DNA of 64,000 bases from an uncultured Alphaproteobacteria bacterium (GTDB lineage: Bacteria > Pseudomonadota > Alphaproteobacteria > JALCBB01): assembly GCA_958267355.1 (NCBI GenBank), contig OY279575.1:353726-417725 (forward strand). Reading direction: 5' to 3'. Of the stretch, positions 52,786 to 61,577 are shown piece by piece; position 1 is the first letter of the stretch; the number at the start of each line of letters is the position of its first letter. The position numbers and the translations under genes are program-made. The notes under the pieces are model-generated. The model was given only the letters and a program-made list of their open reading frames with translations. It searched no databases and was not told where the DNA came from.

Positions 52786-52991
52786 CCCGCTTGTTCCAAG
52801 CACTCGCAAACCCGCCGAACGCAAACCCGTCGAAAAAAGTGCCGTGCTAGGCAGGAATTGTCAAACCACAGGCTTCAAGAATAACGCACGAATGACACAC
52901 AAATGATACGGGGAAACTGATACTGGAAAATAACCCTAGAAAAATAACCCTAGAAAAATGGCACTGGAAATTGAGTGCTATACTTACGCCT

Positions 52992-53423
52992 ATGCGATTT
53001 CCCTTTATCCTGCTTCTTGCCGTGGCGGTGAGTCTGGGCCTAGCACAGCTTGGCGGGGCACAGTTTGCCCTAACCCAATCTGCCTTGGCACAGAGTAGTG
53101 CAGACGGCACTGCAGGTACTGTTGCAACTAGCGACTCAGATACAGAAAATGCCCCGCTACGGATAGAAGTGCCGCTAGAAGCTCCTGACGCAGAGTCACA
53201 AGCCCGCCGCTCCGCCTATAAGGGCTGTTATGACTGGGCGACTGCACTGTTAGAAAGTCAGCGACAGGTAGACTCGGATCGGGGGCTTGGTTCGTTGCTT
53301 GGTTCGGATTATCAAGAATTCCACAGCCCTGCCAGCAATCAAAGCAATTCGTTTGAATTGCGGCGGGTGCGTATGGTTGAACGCTGTATGCGTGAAAGAC
53401 AAGCCGAGCAGGAAAATCCGTAG
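52992..53423 (+). CDS. Small secreted protein, unknown function
   Basis: 143 residues from the ATG at 52992. Residues 1-35 form a Sec signal peptide (MRFPFILLLAVAVSLG then a second hydrophobic part, cleavage near ALAQS). The mature protein of about 108 residues has two Cys (YKGCYDWA and VERCMRE) that could form a disulphide, and an acidic N-terminal part. No family recognised. No lipobox Cys. It precedes the CinA-like gene by 117 bp in the same direction. Confidence 0.72.
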   Translation: MRFPFILLLAVAVSLGLAQLGGAQFALTQSALAQSSADGTAGTVATSDSDTENAPLRIEVPLEAPDAESQARRSAYKGCYDWATALLESQRQVDSDRGLGSLLGSDYQEFHSPASNQSNSFELRRVRMVERCMRERQAEQENP

Positions 53424-53540
53424 GCTTGTCTGGTCTGCCTGTGTGCTATCCGCAATCTGCCTGCAATCCTGCCGTAACCCTGCCTGCAAGCGTGTCTGCA
53501 ATCTGTCTGTGAGCGATTTGTAACGCCGCTGTGAAGTACT

Positions 53541-54311
53541 GTGCTACGGGCTACGCTTCTTATCATCGGGGATGAAATCCTGTCAGGACGCACACGCGAT
53601 GTGCATCTACAGCACTTCGCGATAAAGCTCGGTGCCTTGGGTATCGTTTTGGCGGAAGTGCGTGTCGTCAGCGATGCACCCGATGCAATCGCTTCGGCTT
53701 TGCGCGATTTGGCTGGCCGCACGCGCTATCTTTTCACCACGGGCGGAATTGGTCCGACTCACGATGACCGCACAGTAGATGCACTTGCCTTAGCATTTGG
53801 CTTAACCTTGGTGGAAGACGAAGAAACCCTAGCCGCCTATCGGGCAAGCCAAGGAGTCGCTTCCGTAGATGAACTGACAGCAGAGTCACGCCGTATGACT
53901 CGTCGTCCGAGCGAAGCGGTGATGGTGCAGAATGCAGACTTTCCGCGTTCGCCAGCAATTCGCCTTGTCCTGCCAACTGGCGGAGCAACAAGCACAACAG
54001 ATACAGGAGCCAGCGAGCTGTTTGTCCTAGCAGGGTTTCCACGGGTGGCAGTCGCCCAGTTGGACGCTGTGCTTCCGCTGTTGGAGACAGGGCAGAAAGT
54101 ACTGTCAGAAACGCGAGCGTTTCCTGTAATGGAGTCAAAAGTTGCAGCTCCGCTGACGCAACTGGTAGCGCGTCATCCCGCCGTGGAGTTCGGAAGCTAT
54201 CCGCAAGAGCCAAAAGACGGAAAATACGAAACCCAAGTCGTAGCCCGTTCCACCGATGCAACTGCCCTGCAAGCGGCAGTTAAAGATTTGGAAGGCTTAC
54301 TGGATAAGTAA
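53541..54311 (+). CDS. Molybdopterin-binding (CinA N-domain/MoaB-like) protein
   Basis: 256 residues from a GTG. The MoaB/MogA-type fold is shown by TLLIIGDEILSGRTRDVH and YLFTTGGIGPTHDDRTVDA, then LFVLAGFPRVAVAQLDAVL. This is the short form lacking the CinA deamidase domain, often annotated as competence/damage-inducible protein A in Alphaproteobacteria; it may act as a pyrophosphatase on nucleotide derivatives. The upstream gene may belong to the same transcript. It is convergent with lptB. Confidence 0.88.
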   Translation: MLRATLLIIGDEILSGRTRDVHLQHFAIKLGALGIVLAEVRVVSDAPDAIASALRDLAGRTRYLFTTGGIGPTHDDRTVDALALAFGLTLVEDEETLAAYRASQGVASVDELTAESRRMTRRPSEAVMVQNADFPRSPAIRLVLPTGGATSTTDTGASELFVLAGFPRVAVAQLDAVLPLLETGQKVLSETRAFPVMESKVAAPLTQLVARHPAVEFGSYPQEPKDGKYETQVVARSTDATALQAAVKDLEGLLDK

Positions 54312-54370
54312 TCGTCTCTAGAGTTGAGACGAAAGAGTGAGACGAAGTGCGTTAGGCGAAGTCTAAGCCG

Positions 54371-55195
54371 CTAACGAGAAAACGACTCGCCAAGATACAA
54401 GCGGCGCGTTTCTTCATCATCTACCAGCTCTTCAGGTGAGCCCGTAGCCAGCACTTCACCGCCATACAAGATGGTAGCGTAATCTACCATCTCTAAAGCT
54501 TCGCGTACATTATGATCAGTTATCAGCACACCGACTCCGCGATTTTTCAGTTCCGATACCAGCTTGCGAATTTCATGCACCGTAACAGGATCAATTCCCG
54601 CAAGCGGTTCATCAAAGAGCAAAAAACTTGGCTCGCTCGCCAAAGCACGAGCAATTTCCAACCGCCGCCGCTCACCGCCTGACAGGGATACCGCAGGTGT
54701 GCCGCGTAGGTGTGAAATACCAAATTCACCTAATAATGAATCGAGTCGCTCGTGACGCTCGGTTGGGTCAGCAATAGAAAGCTCTAGGGCAGCAAGTAAA
54801 TTGCGCTCTACGCTCAAGCCGCGAAAGATGGAAGACTGCTGGGGCAGATAGCCAAGCCCCATCCGCGCACGGCGATAGATCGGCTCGCCTGTAATCTCGG
54901 TATTACCCAAGTACACAGCTCCACCATCAGGACGAGTCACACCCGCTAAGATTTGAAAGAAAGTAGTTTTGCCCGCTCCGTTGGGCCCGAAGAGTCCTAC
55001 GGCTTGTCCCACCTTGGCACGCAGAGATGCACCCTTCAAAACTGGACGCGAGCCATAATGCTTAACCAACTTTTCAGCCCGCAAAGTTATAACAGCAGAC
55101 GCAACTGTGGCTTCTGCTCCGCTAGCCTGCTTGCCAACAAGGTGCAGATTGCCAGTGCGCTTGTCAGGTGCGCCTTGAGTGGGAGAAGCTGTCAT
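54371..55195 (-). CDS. lptB: LPS export ABC transporter ATPase
   Basis: 274 residues from the ATG at 55193-55195, 13 bp after lptA; longer upstream starts would overlap lptA. Walker A is GPNGAGKTT, then the LptB-type YLPQQSSIFRGLSVERNLLA, signature LSGGERRRLEIARAL, Walker B FLLFDEPLAGIDP and the switch ITDHNVREAL. A non-conserved N-terminus of about 35 residues precedes the fold. It powers LPS extraction from the inner membrane. rpoN, often next in this locus, is absent. Confidence 0.94.
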   Translation of the reverse strand: MTASPTQGAPDKRTGNLHLVGKQASGAEATVASAVITLRAEKLVKHYGSRPVLKGASLRAKVGQAVGLFGPNGAGKTTFFQILAGVTRPDGGAVYLGNTEITGEPIYRRARMGLGYLPQQSSIFRGLSVERNLLAALELSIADPTERHERLDSLLGEFGISHLRGTPAVSLSGGERRRLEIARALASEPSFLLFDEPLAGIDPVTVHEIRKLVSELKNRGVGVLITDHNVREALEMVDYATILYGGEVLATGSPEELVDDEETRRLYLGESFSR

Positions 55196-55208
55196 TTGCG
55201 AAATGTAA

Positions 55209-56186
55209 TTACGGGTTCGTAGAATTCGTTTTTGGGTCAAAAGTACCCTGCACTTTTTCTCCGCTTTTAGGCAATAGAACCGAACGGCCAGTTTCAAGAT
55301 CCATTTCAGCCCTGTCGCCACTCAAAGTTCTTCCCGCACTGGTAAGCACGACTTGGTCTTCTAATAGCACTTTACGGGCTCCGACAAGATAGGAAAGCTG
55401 TTCGGCTTGCGCCAGCTCACCATTGGCACGGGTAATCTCCACACTGCCAAGTAGCCGATATTCGTAAATCGTGCCACTCCTGCCAAGGGCTAGGGCTTCG
55501 GTGCCACGAATCACTTCCCCTTCAGGAGTGCGAATTTCAACTCCGCCACTGGCTCGCGACTCTTCCCGCCCCGAAGCCAAACGGCGATGCGTAAGCGCAC
55601 CCTTTGAAGTCAAAAAAGCCCCACCACGGCTTTTCAGGTCTCCGCCGCTTGCCGCTTCTAGGATTCGCTCCTGTGGCTTCCAGGTGAGCCGCTGAGTGCG
55701 TAGAATCGTTCCGTCTTGGTGGGAAGCCACAACTTGCGATTCTATGCCCCCTGTGACGCTCCCAGTGGCTCCTGTGAGCCCTGCCAAGGCATGGACAAGC
55801 CGTAGGTCACGAGCCGAGGGCAAGGTCTTGCTCCCCGCTTCAGGCACTTCTTCAGGAGCGTAAAAGGCTTCCACACGATCTGCCCTAAGCTGCCACAAGC
55901 CACGCAAAATACGAACATTGCCTTCAGCCAAATATAAGGCTTCAGCTTTGTCCCAAGCGACTTGCCCGTCGGCTTCTATGACAACTGGCGCGCTTGTGGC
56001 GGATTCGTCCGTGGCTAACCCACTTGTGGCGGATTCGTTCGTGGCTACCACGCTGGACGAACTTTGCGCCTTGCTCTCCTGCGGCACAAAGACAAGCCCA
56101 CCGCCCACCGCCAGCACCAGCACAAGAACAAGCCTAAGGGCAGGCACAAGGCTAAAGGCAGGCACAAGGCTAGGGATTAACTTCAC
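55209..56186 (-). CDS. lptA: LPS transport periplasmic protein LptA
   Basis: 325 residues. A signal peptide (about 1-40, ending near ESKAQS) is followed by an acidic linker with ESATSGLATDESATS duplication and the OstA-type jellyroll strands: VVIEADGQVAWDKAEALYLA, GNVRILRG, VLLEDQVVLTSAGRTLSGD. LptA is usually 170-200 residues; here there is additional sequence in the middle, perhaps two OstA modules. It bridges the inner-membrane complex to LptD. The ATG overlaps the lptC stop as ATGA. Confidence 0.9.
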   Translation of the reverse strand: MKLIPSLVPAFSLVPALRLVLVLVLAVGGGLVFVPQESKAQSSSSVVATNESATSGLATDESATSAPVVIEADGQVAWDKAEALYLAEGNVRILRGLWQLRADRVEAFYAPEEVPEAGSKTLPSARDLRLVHALAGLTGATGSVTGGIESQVVASHQDGTILRTQRLTWKPQERILEAASGGDLKSRGGAFLTSKGALTHRRLASGREESRASGGVEIRTPEGEVIRGTEALALGRSGTIYEYRLLGSVEITRANGELAQAEQLSYLVGARKVLLEDQVVLTSAGRTLSGDRAEMDLETGRSVLLPKSGEKVQGTFDPKTNSTNP

Positions 56187-56986
56187 GGGATTAACTCCAC
56201 GCGGGTTTTACCCAGCAAGACCAAACGCGAAGCCCCATCATTCGGCGAACCAAATACCCGCACCCCTTCAGCAGCCCGCAATTGTCCGTCACGGTTCTTG
56301 CCCCGCACAGGCCCCGTCAAAACCATTTCTCCCACCCGCCAATCAGCTTGCCCCTGGCTGGCCTGTAAGCGCGTTGCATCAGACTCAGAAGTCAGGACCA
56401 CATTCCCCGCAAAGCGCGTCACCCGCTCGGTCGGACTATGCTGAGCTTCATCGGCTCGCAACTCCAAGGGTGCGCCCGTACCCCAAATCAGCCGCACATC
56501 AGATAAAAGCAACAAATCTTCTTCATCTCCGCCTGCACTTTCGCGTTCGTATTCCGTCAATGCCAGAGAAGTCGTAACACGCGCTTCAGCACGTTCAGCA
56601 TAAAGACGAAAGCCAATTTCCGACGCAGACTTGCCTTCTAAAATAATTCCTTCAGCTTCGGCATAGGCTCTGCCGCTCAAAAGCGACTCTTCATCATCCA
56701 GCGGATTCAAATCAGAAAAATTCGCCCCCAAGCTCCGCAACTGCGGCCACGCCAAAAGCGTCACCAGCAAAACCACCGCCACCACAGGAAAGCCCCATTG
56801 CACCAATCCCAAAAATGAAGCCCAAAGACGCACTTCACCACTGCGGCGACTCATCGGACGATTCATTGTGTGCTTCATCGTGCAACATGCCGTGCGATTC
56901 ATCGTGCGACTCATCGGACGATTCACCGTGTGATTCACAGTACGATTCACTGTGCGATTCATTCCGCAATGCATCGCACCACTCAC
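56183..56986 (-). CDS. lptC: LPS export protein LptC with repeat N-terminus
   Basis: 267 residues if the first ATG is used. One membrane helix at about 66-84 (FPVVAVVLLVTLLAWPQL) anchors a periplasmic OstA-like domain (ITLEG-like GIILEGKSASEIGFRLYAE; LELRADEAQHSPTERVTRFAG). The N-terminal 47 residues are MNRTVNRTVNHTVNRPMSRT repeats from a 12-bp unit; a later start at Met45 (MSRRSGEVRLW) would remove them, so I cannot decide the true start. It lies between kdsD and lptA, both overlapping. Confidence 0.88.
   Translation of the reverse strand: MSGAMHCGMNRTVNRTVNHTVNRPMSRTMNRTACCTMKHTMNRPMSRRSGEVRLWASFLGLVQWGFPVVAVVLLVTLLAWPQLRSLGANFSDLNPLDDEESLLSGRAYAEAEGIILEGKSASEIGFRLYAERAEARVTTSLALTEYERESAGGDEEDLLLLSDVRLIWGTGAPLELRADEAQHSPTERVTRFAGNVVLTSESDATRLQASQGQADWRVGEMVLTGPVRGKNRDGQLRAAEGVRVFGSPNDGASRLVLLGKTRVELIP
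56855..56970 (-). repeat. 12-bp in-frame repeat at the lptC start
   Basis: Nine to ten copies of a GATTCATCGTGC-type unit (plus-strand sense), coding on the minus strand for Met-Asn-Arg-Thr/Val quartets and offering several ATG start codons in the same frame. Confidence 0.88.
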
Positions 56987-57957
56987 TATGCAACCCTGTG
57001 ACTCAAAAGATCTAAAAGACGAACAAACCCCACAGGCTTCTTCCCTTCCATAACAAAGACCGCACTTATTTTTTCAGTTTCCATACGCAGTAAAACTTCT
57101 CCCGCCAGTGCGCCAAGCGGTACAGTCTTCGGATTGTCCGACATAACTTCCCGCGCCGACTTGCCAAGTAAGTCAGGACTCATATGCCGACGTAAATCTC
57201 CATCTGTGATAACACCAATTAAACCGCCTTTCTTATCTGTAATCCCCACACAACCAAAACCACTTTCTGTCATCTTCAACACGCAAACACTCATCAAGGT
57301 CTCAGCTTCCGCCAAAGGAATAGCCGCACCCCTATGCATAAAACCATCCACAAGAGTTAAGCTTTTGCCCAGATTGCCACTCGGATGAAGCGTATGAAAA
57401 TCTGTCGCTTCAAATCCACGCCACTCCAGCAAAGCCACTGCCAGTGCATCCCCCAAAGCCAACTGCAAAGTCGTAGAAGTCGTCGGCGCAAGCCCCAAAG
57501 GACAGGCTTCTTCAAACAACGGCAAAAGCAAAACCACTTCTGAATGACGGGCAAGGGTACTATCCGCCTTGCGCGTTATCGCAATCAAAGGAACACCAAT
57601 GCGATGGGTGTATTCCACAACAGCCTGCAACTCCGATGTTTCACCCGAGTTAGAAAAAGCCAGTACAGCATCTCCCCTAGCAATCATACCCAAATCACCA
57701 TGCCCAGCTTCAGCAGGATGTACAAACAAAGCCGTTGTCCCCGTAGAAGAAAAAGTGGACGCAATCTTCGTCGCAATATGTCCGCTCTTACCCATACCCG
57801 TCGTAACAACCCGCCCACTAACCTGCCCCAGTACAGCAACAGCCCGACAGAACGGCTCTGCCAAGGAGTCCCGCAAAGAATGGAGAGCTGCAATTTCAGT
57901 CTCCAAAACCCGCGCAGCACTCGCCAAAATCACAGCGTCTTTTGTCGTAGAAGGCAT
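56986..57957 (-). CDS. kdsD: Arabinose-5-phosphate isomerase (KpsF/GutQ family)
   Basis: 323 residues; isomerises ribulose 5-phosphate to arabinose 5-phosphate, first step of KDO synthesis for LPS. The SIS domain has VVTTGMGKSGHIATKIASTF, FVHPAEAGHGDLGMI and FSNSGETSELQ; two CBS domains follow (VDGFMHRGAAIPL..., VMSDNPKTVPLGALAGEVL). The stop shares a base with the lptC start. It heads the kdsD-lptC-lptA-lptB operon. Confidence 0.93.
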   Translation of the reverse strand: MPSTTKDAVILASAARVLETEIAALHSLRDSLAEPFCRAVAVLGQVSGRVVTTGMGKSGHIATKIASTFSSTGTTALFVHPAEAGHGDLGMIARGDAVLAFSNSGETSELQAVVEYTHRIGVPLIAITRKADSTLARHSEVVLLLPLFEEACPLGLAPTTSTTLQLALGDALAVALLEWRGFEATDFHTLHPSGNLGKSLTLVDGFMHRGAAIPLAEAETLMSVCVLKMTESGFGCVGITDKKGGLIGVITDGDLRRHMSPDLLGKSAREVMSDNPKTVPLGALAGEVLLRMETEKISAVFVMEGKKPVGFVRLLDLLSHRVA

Positions 57958-58009
57958 AAACTCTTTCGCTAAACAGGAAGTATAGAAGGCTCGCCAATCG
58001 CATTCAACG

Positions 58010-58075
58010 CACTTCGTTCAAGAACATTCAAGAACGCTCAAGAATGCTCAAGAATACTCAAGAACGCTCAAACAA
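58010..58075. repeat. CTCAAGAA repeats at the mutL 3' end
   Basis: Five to six copies of a 10-12 bp unit (GCTCAAGAATACTCAAGAAC) in the 100-bp gap after mutL, reaching its last codons. Confidence 0.75.
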
Positions 58076-60352
58076 ACCATCCAACGAAGCCCGCTTCAAA
58101 GTGACATAACTTGGCCGACCATGATTGCATTGCCCGCTGTTAGGTGTGCGCTCCATCGCCCGAAGCAACGCATTCATCTGATGCAAGTTCAAAACCCGTC
58201 CCGCACGAATAGAACCATGACACGCCATCGTAGAAGCAATATGATGCAAACGACGCTCAACTTCATTGCGTGTCGGTAACTCTTCTTCGTGACTGTGGCT
58301 ATGGCCGCACGCTGTCGGCGAAGACGCAGGCTTGTCTTCCACCGCACGATGTTGCGGATCATCAGCAACAGCTCGTAACAACTGCGTCAAGTTCTCCCGC
58401 GCCAAGAGAGTCGGAATCTCCCGCACCATCAAATTTGTACTGCCAAAAGCTTCCACGATTAAACCCACTTGAGCAAGCGAGTCCGATTGCTCCAGTATGC
58501 GCTCAATTTCAGCTTCCGATAAAGCAATCACTTCAGGCACCAACAAAAGCTGACGCACAACTCCGCCACTTTCTAACTCACGCTTCAAAGACTCATAGAC
58601 AAGCCGCTCGTCAGCCGCATGCTGATCCACAATCAAAAGCCCGTCAATTGTTTCCGCAACAATGTAGGTCTTGTGAATCTGTCCGCGAGCAAGCCCAAGC
58701 GGATAACGCGGAGCTTCTGCATTCGTAGCTTCCGTAGCTGCCGTAGCTTTCGTAGCTTCTGTGGAGTCTCTGGAGTCTGTGGAGTCTGTGGATTTTGTAG
58801 CTTCCGTTTCTGCTCCTGCGTAATCGGCTTCTGCCCTGTTGTATTCAGTGCCGTATTCAGTTTCGTATCCAGTGTCGTATGCAGTTTCTTTGCCACGCGC
58901 CAAACGCAGTAATGCCGCTTCTTGCTCTTCCTGCGCATCACCACGCAGATTCAAAAAACCAAAAGTATCATCATCCAGTGGCGCATCAAGGGGGGCTTGC
59001 GCCGCTTTTCCGAATTCGCTCGGACTCATACCGCCATAAGCACCCTGTCCGCCCTGTCCCACCTGTCCGCGCTGATTGCGAAGAGCCGCTTGCGTCGGGC
59101 CTGTCCCACCCGTAGGGGTGCCACCCGAACGAAACCGCGTCGCCAAAGTCTCAGACAAACTCGCCGCCGAACCACCCGCATGTTTCTCCAACATCTGACG
59201 AGTCGCCGAAATCAACAAAGAACGAACCACCGAAGGCTCACGAAACCGCACTTCAGCCTTAGCAGGATGCACATTCACATCCACTTCAGAAGGCGGCAAA
59301 TGCAAACTCAAAACCGCCGCAGGTGCCATACCACGAGGCAATAGATCACCATAGGCTCCGCGTAAGGTGCCAAGTAGCACACGGTCACGCACAGCACGTC
59401 CGTTGACGAAGAGATAACACTGCTCGGCAGTACGGCGGTGATAGGTAGGCAAGCACAAACAACCCGAAACCGTAAGCTGTTCGGTCTGGGCGTAGATCCA
59501 GCGCGCACTTTCGTTGAAGGCCTTGCCAAGCACTTGTTCACTACGAATCCGCAAAAGCCGCTCTTCGTTTGCCCAAGCAATAGCATTTTGCGCAATGGAA
59601 TTATGAGCAATGGAATTTTGCGCAATACCGTTTTCGGCAATATCACTTTCAGCAATACCGCTTTCAGAAATAGCGTTTTCAGCAGTAGCATTTTGCGCTA
59701 AATCATCTGCACTTCCCGTGCTACCTGCTCTCGTAGAGGGAAACCGCAAGGGGCGGTGATTTTCTTCCTCCAAAGAAAAACTCACCCGCGGATTGCCAAG
59801 CGCCATTGTCCGCACCACCTGCCGCACCTGACGCGACTCAGAATTGTCACTCCGCAAAAACTTCAAACGCGCAGGAGTCGCATAAAATAAGTCAGCAACT
59901 TCCACCGTCGTGCCCTGATCCCGCGCCGCAGGCTTAACCTCGCCCACCTGCCCGCCATCGCAAGTGATCTGCCAGCCATGGTCTGCTTCTTGTCCGCTAC
60001 GACTCGCCACCCGCAAACGACTCGCCGAAGCAATCGCCGCCAAAGCTTCACCGCGAAACCCCAAAAAACGAATTTCATCCAAATCATCGCTCGCCAGCTT
60101 AGAAGTCGCATGACGCGCCAACGCCAACGGAAGTTCTTCCGCTGTCATACCCAAACCATTGTCGGTAACCCGCAACAGCCGCTTGCCTCCCGCTTCAAGA
60201 AAAACCGCAATCCGTGTGGCGCGTGCATCAAGCGCGTTTTCAATTAGCTCCTTTGCGGCGGCAGCTGGACGCTCAATGACTTCGCCCGCGGCAATGCGGT
60301 TGATAAGAGTCTCAGGCAGATAGCGTATAGCCTGCGCGTTCGTTACATTCAT
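58058..60352 (-). CDS. mutL: DNA mismatch repair protein MutL with repeat insertions
   Basis: 764 residues from the ATG at 60350-60352, which overlaps the mobB stop (ATGA). The GHKL ATPase has AAKELIENALDA (Glu35), RVTDNGLGM and FLGFRGEALAAIA. The C-terminal domain keeps the endonuclease motif DQHAADERLVYE, plus ACHGSIRAG and GQCNHGRPSY, so it should nick DNA itself, as expected where MutH is absent. MutL is usually about 600-650 residues. Extra sequence: a run of NAIAQ/NSIAH-type 5-residue repeats at about 218-258 inside the N-terminal domain, and a Thr/Ser/Asp linker with TKSTDSTDSRDSTEATKATA repeats. Confidence 0.93.
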   Translation of the reverse strand: MNVTNAQAIRYLPETLINRIAAGEVIERPAAAAKELIENALDARATRIAVFLEAGGKRLLRVTDNGLGMTAEELPLALARHATSKLASDDLDEIRFLGFRGEALAAIASASRLRVASRSGQEADHGWQITCDGGQVGEVKPAARDQGTTVEVADLFYATPARLKFLRSDNSESRQVRQVVRTMALGNPRVSFSLEEENHRPLRFPSTRAGSTGSADDLAQNATAENAISESGIAESDIAENGIAQNSIAHNSIAQNAIAWANEERLLRIRSEQVLGKAFNESARWIYAQTEQLTVSGCLCLPTYHRRTAEQCYLFVNGRAVRDRVLLGTLRGAYGDLLPRGMAPAAVLSLHLPPSEVDVNVHPAKAEVRFREPSVVRSLLISATRQMLEKHAGGSAASLSETLATRFRSGGTPTGGTGPTQAALRNQRGQVGQGGQGAYGGMSPSEFGKAAQAPLDAPLDDDTFGFLNLRGDAQEEQEAALLRLARGKETAYDTGYETEYGTEYNRAEADYAGAETEATKSTDSTDSRDSTEATKATAATEATNAEAPRYPLGLARGQIHKTYIVAETIDGLLIVDQHAADERLVYESLKRELESGGVVRQLLLVPEVIALSEAEIERILEQSDSLAQVGLIVEAFGSTNLMVREIPTLLARENLTQLLRAVADDPQHRAVEDKPASSPTACGHSHSHEEELPTRNEVERRLHHIASTMACHGSIRAGRVLNLHQMNALLRAMERTPNSGQCNHGRPSYVTLKRASLDGLFERS
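59578..59700 (-). repeat. 15-bp in-frame repeat inside the MutL ATPase domain
   Basis: Eight copies of a GCAATGGAATTTTGC-type 15-bp unit (plus-strand sense), coding for Ala-Gln/Glu-Asn/Ser-x-Ile quintets. Confidence 0.9.
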
Positions 60353-60852
60353 CGCAGAAACTCCGCGTGGGCTAGGAGTGCTTGCGCCAATGCCTCCGTG
60401 TCGTCCAAGGGCAAAACAGGACAAGACACAGCTGGCGGCTCAGAATCGCTGGCAAGAGCAAAGATATACGGATTATCCCGCGCCAACGGCGGAGCTTCCA
60501 CCGCCGTGCGCCAAACTTCCAGCTTTGGCAAGGCAGAAGCCTTGTAGCCTTCCACCAGCACAAGATCATTCGCCGACAATCGCTCCAACAGGGTTGAGAT
60601 GTCAGGCTCGCCTTCGCCTTCTCTAAGCTCACGAATTTGCGCCACACGACGAGACGAAGAAATAATCACTTCACCAGCTCCCGCCTTGCGCTGTTCATAG
60701 GAATCCTTGCCCGGCAGGTCTAAATCAAAGCTATGGTGGGCATGCTTGATTGTCGCCACCCGCAAACCCTGTGCCTTGAATAGCGGAATCAACTTGATAA
60801 GCAAAGTGGTTTTGCCGACTCCTGAATGTCCTGTGATACCGATTGCGCGCAC
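60349..60852 (-). CDS. mobB: Molybdopterin-guanine dinucleotide biosynthesis protein MobB
   Basis: 167 residues from a GTG. P-loop GTP-binding protein: IGITGHSGVGKTTLLIKLI, then VATIKHAHHSFDLDLPGKDS, and LVLVEGYKASALPKLEVWR. It assists MobA in making the molybdenum cofactor dinucleotide. 3 bp after pgsA and overlapping mutL, so the three are one unit. Confidence 0.92.
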   Translation of the reverse strand: MRAIGITGHSGVGKTTLLIKLIPLFKAQGLRVATIKHAHHSFDLDLPGKDSYEQRKAGAGEVIISSSRRVAQIRELREGEGEPDISTLLERLSANDLVLVEGYKASALPKLEVWRTAVEAPPLARDNPYIFALASDSEPPAVSCPVLPLDDTEALAQALLAHAEFLR

Positions 60853-60855
60853 GAG

Positions 60856-61491
60856 TTATTCTCCGAAGCCCGTGCGGGTTCGTGCCTTTCTGTGGTAGCC
60901 CAAGCCCGAGGCAAGAGCGGCATAGGCAGAAAGCCACAATAGTGCCAATCCTGCGTGGCTAACCCACCGCGCAACCGCGCCTTCGCCAAGCCAAGCAAAC
61001 AGCGGAGCAATCAGCAAAAAGAACAAAGACACAAACTGCGAAGCAGTTTTCCACTTTGCCAAGCGTGATACCGCAAGGGGCTGGGTTTCGTGCGATATCG
61101 TTGCACTCTGCGGAAGCATCGCCGTATAGGCACGAAGCGCAGTTATGTAAATCTCACGCAACAGGATGATCACAACTGCCAAGCTATGGATGCCGTGTAT
61201 TTCTCCGCTTCCGAGCAGAGCGATTAGCACAGCAGCCACTAGGATTTTATCGGCAACGGGGTCAAGCCAGGCTCCGTATAGGGAGACTTGGTTTTGGCGG
61301 CGTGCAAGGTATCCGTCAGCCCAGTCGCTAAGGGCGGCAGGCACGAACAGAGCAACAGCCAAGAGACGAAAGGTTTCGTCAGGCAACAAGACCAGAACCG
61401 CAAGCGGAATTCCCGCCACCGCCCGAGCCCAAGAAATACGGTTCGCGGACAGGCGGCTAAGCCACAAAGCAGAAGCAGAGTCAGGAGCCAT
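60856..61491 (-). CDS. pgsA: CDP-diacylglycerol--glycerol-3-phosphate phosphatidyltransferase
   Basis: 211 residues with about five membrane helices. The CDP-alcohol phosphatidyltransferase motif D-x2-DG-x2-AR-x8-G-x3-D-x3-D is complete (SDWADGYLARRQNQ, then LYGAWLDPVADK). It makes phosphatidylglycerol phosphate. Length is normal. First gene of the pgsA-mobB-mutL unit; divergent from the hibernation factor gene. Confidence 0.93.
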   Translation of the reverse strand: MAPDSASALWLSRLSANRISWARAVAGIPLAVLVLLPDETFRLLAVALFVPAALSDWADGYLARRQNQVSLYGAWLDPVADKILVAAVLIALLGSGEIHGIHSLAVVIILLREIYITALRAYTAMLPQSATISHETQPLAVSRLAKWKTASQFVSLFFLLIAPLFAWLGEGAVARWVSHAGLALLWLSAYAALASGLGYHRKARTRTGFGE

Positions 61492-61577
61492 CGCGGCAGA
61501 ATACCACGGAAAACACCCAGTCCTATGGCAGAGATAATTGTGCTATACTAGGCTAGCTATTGAAAATCAGGGTCACT

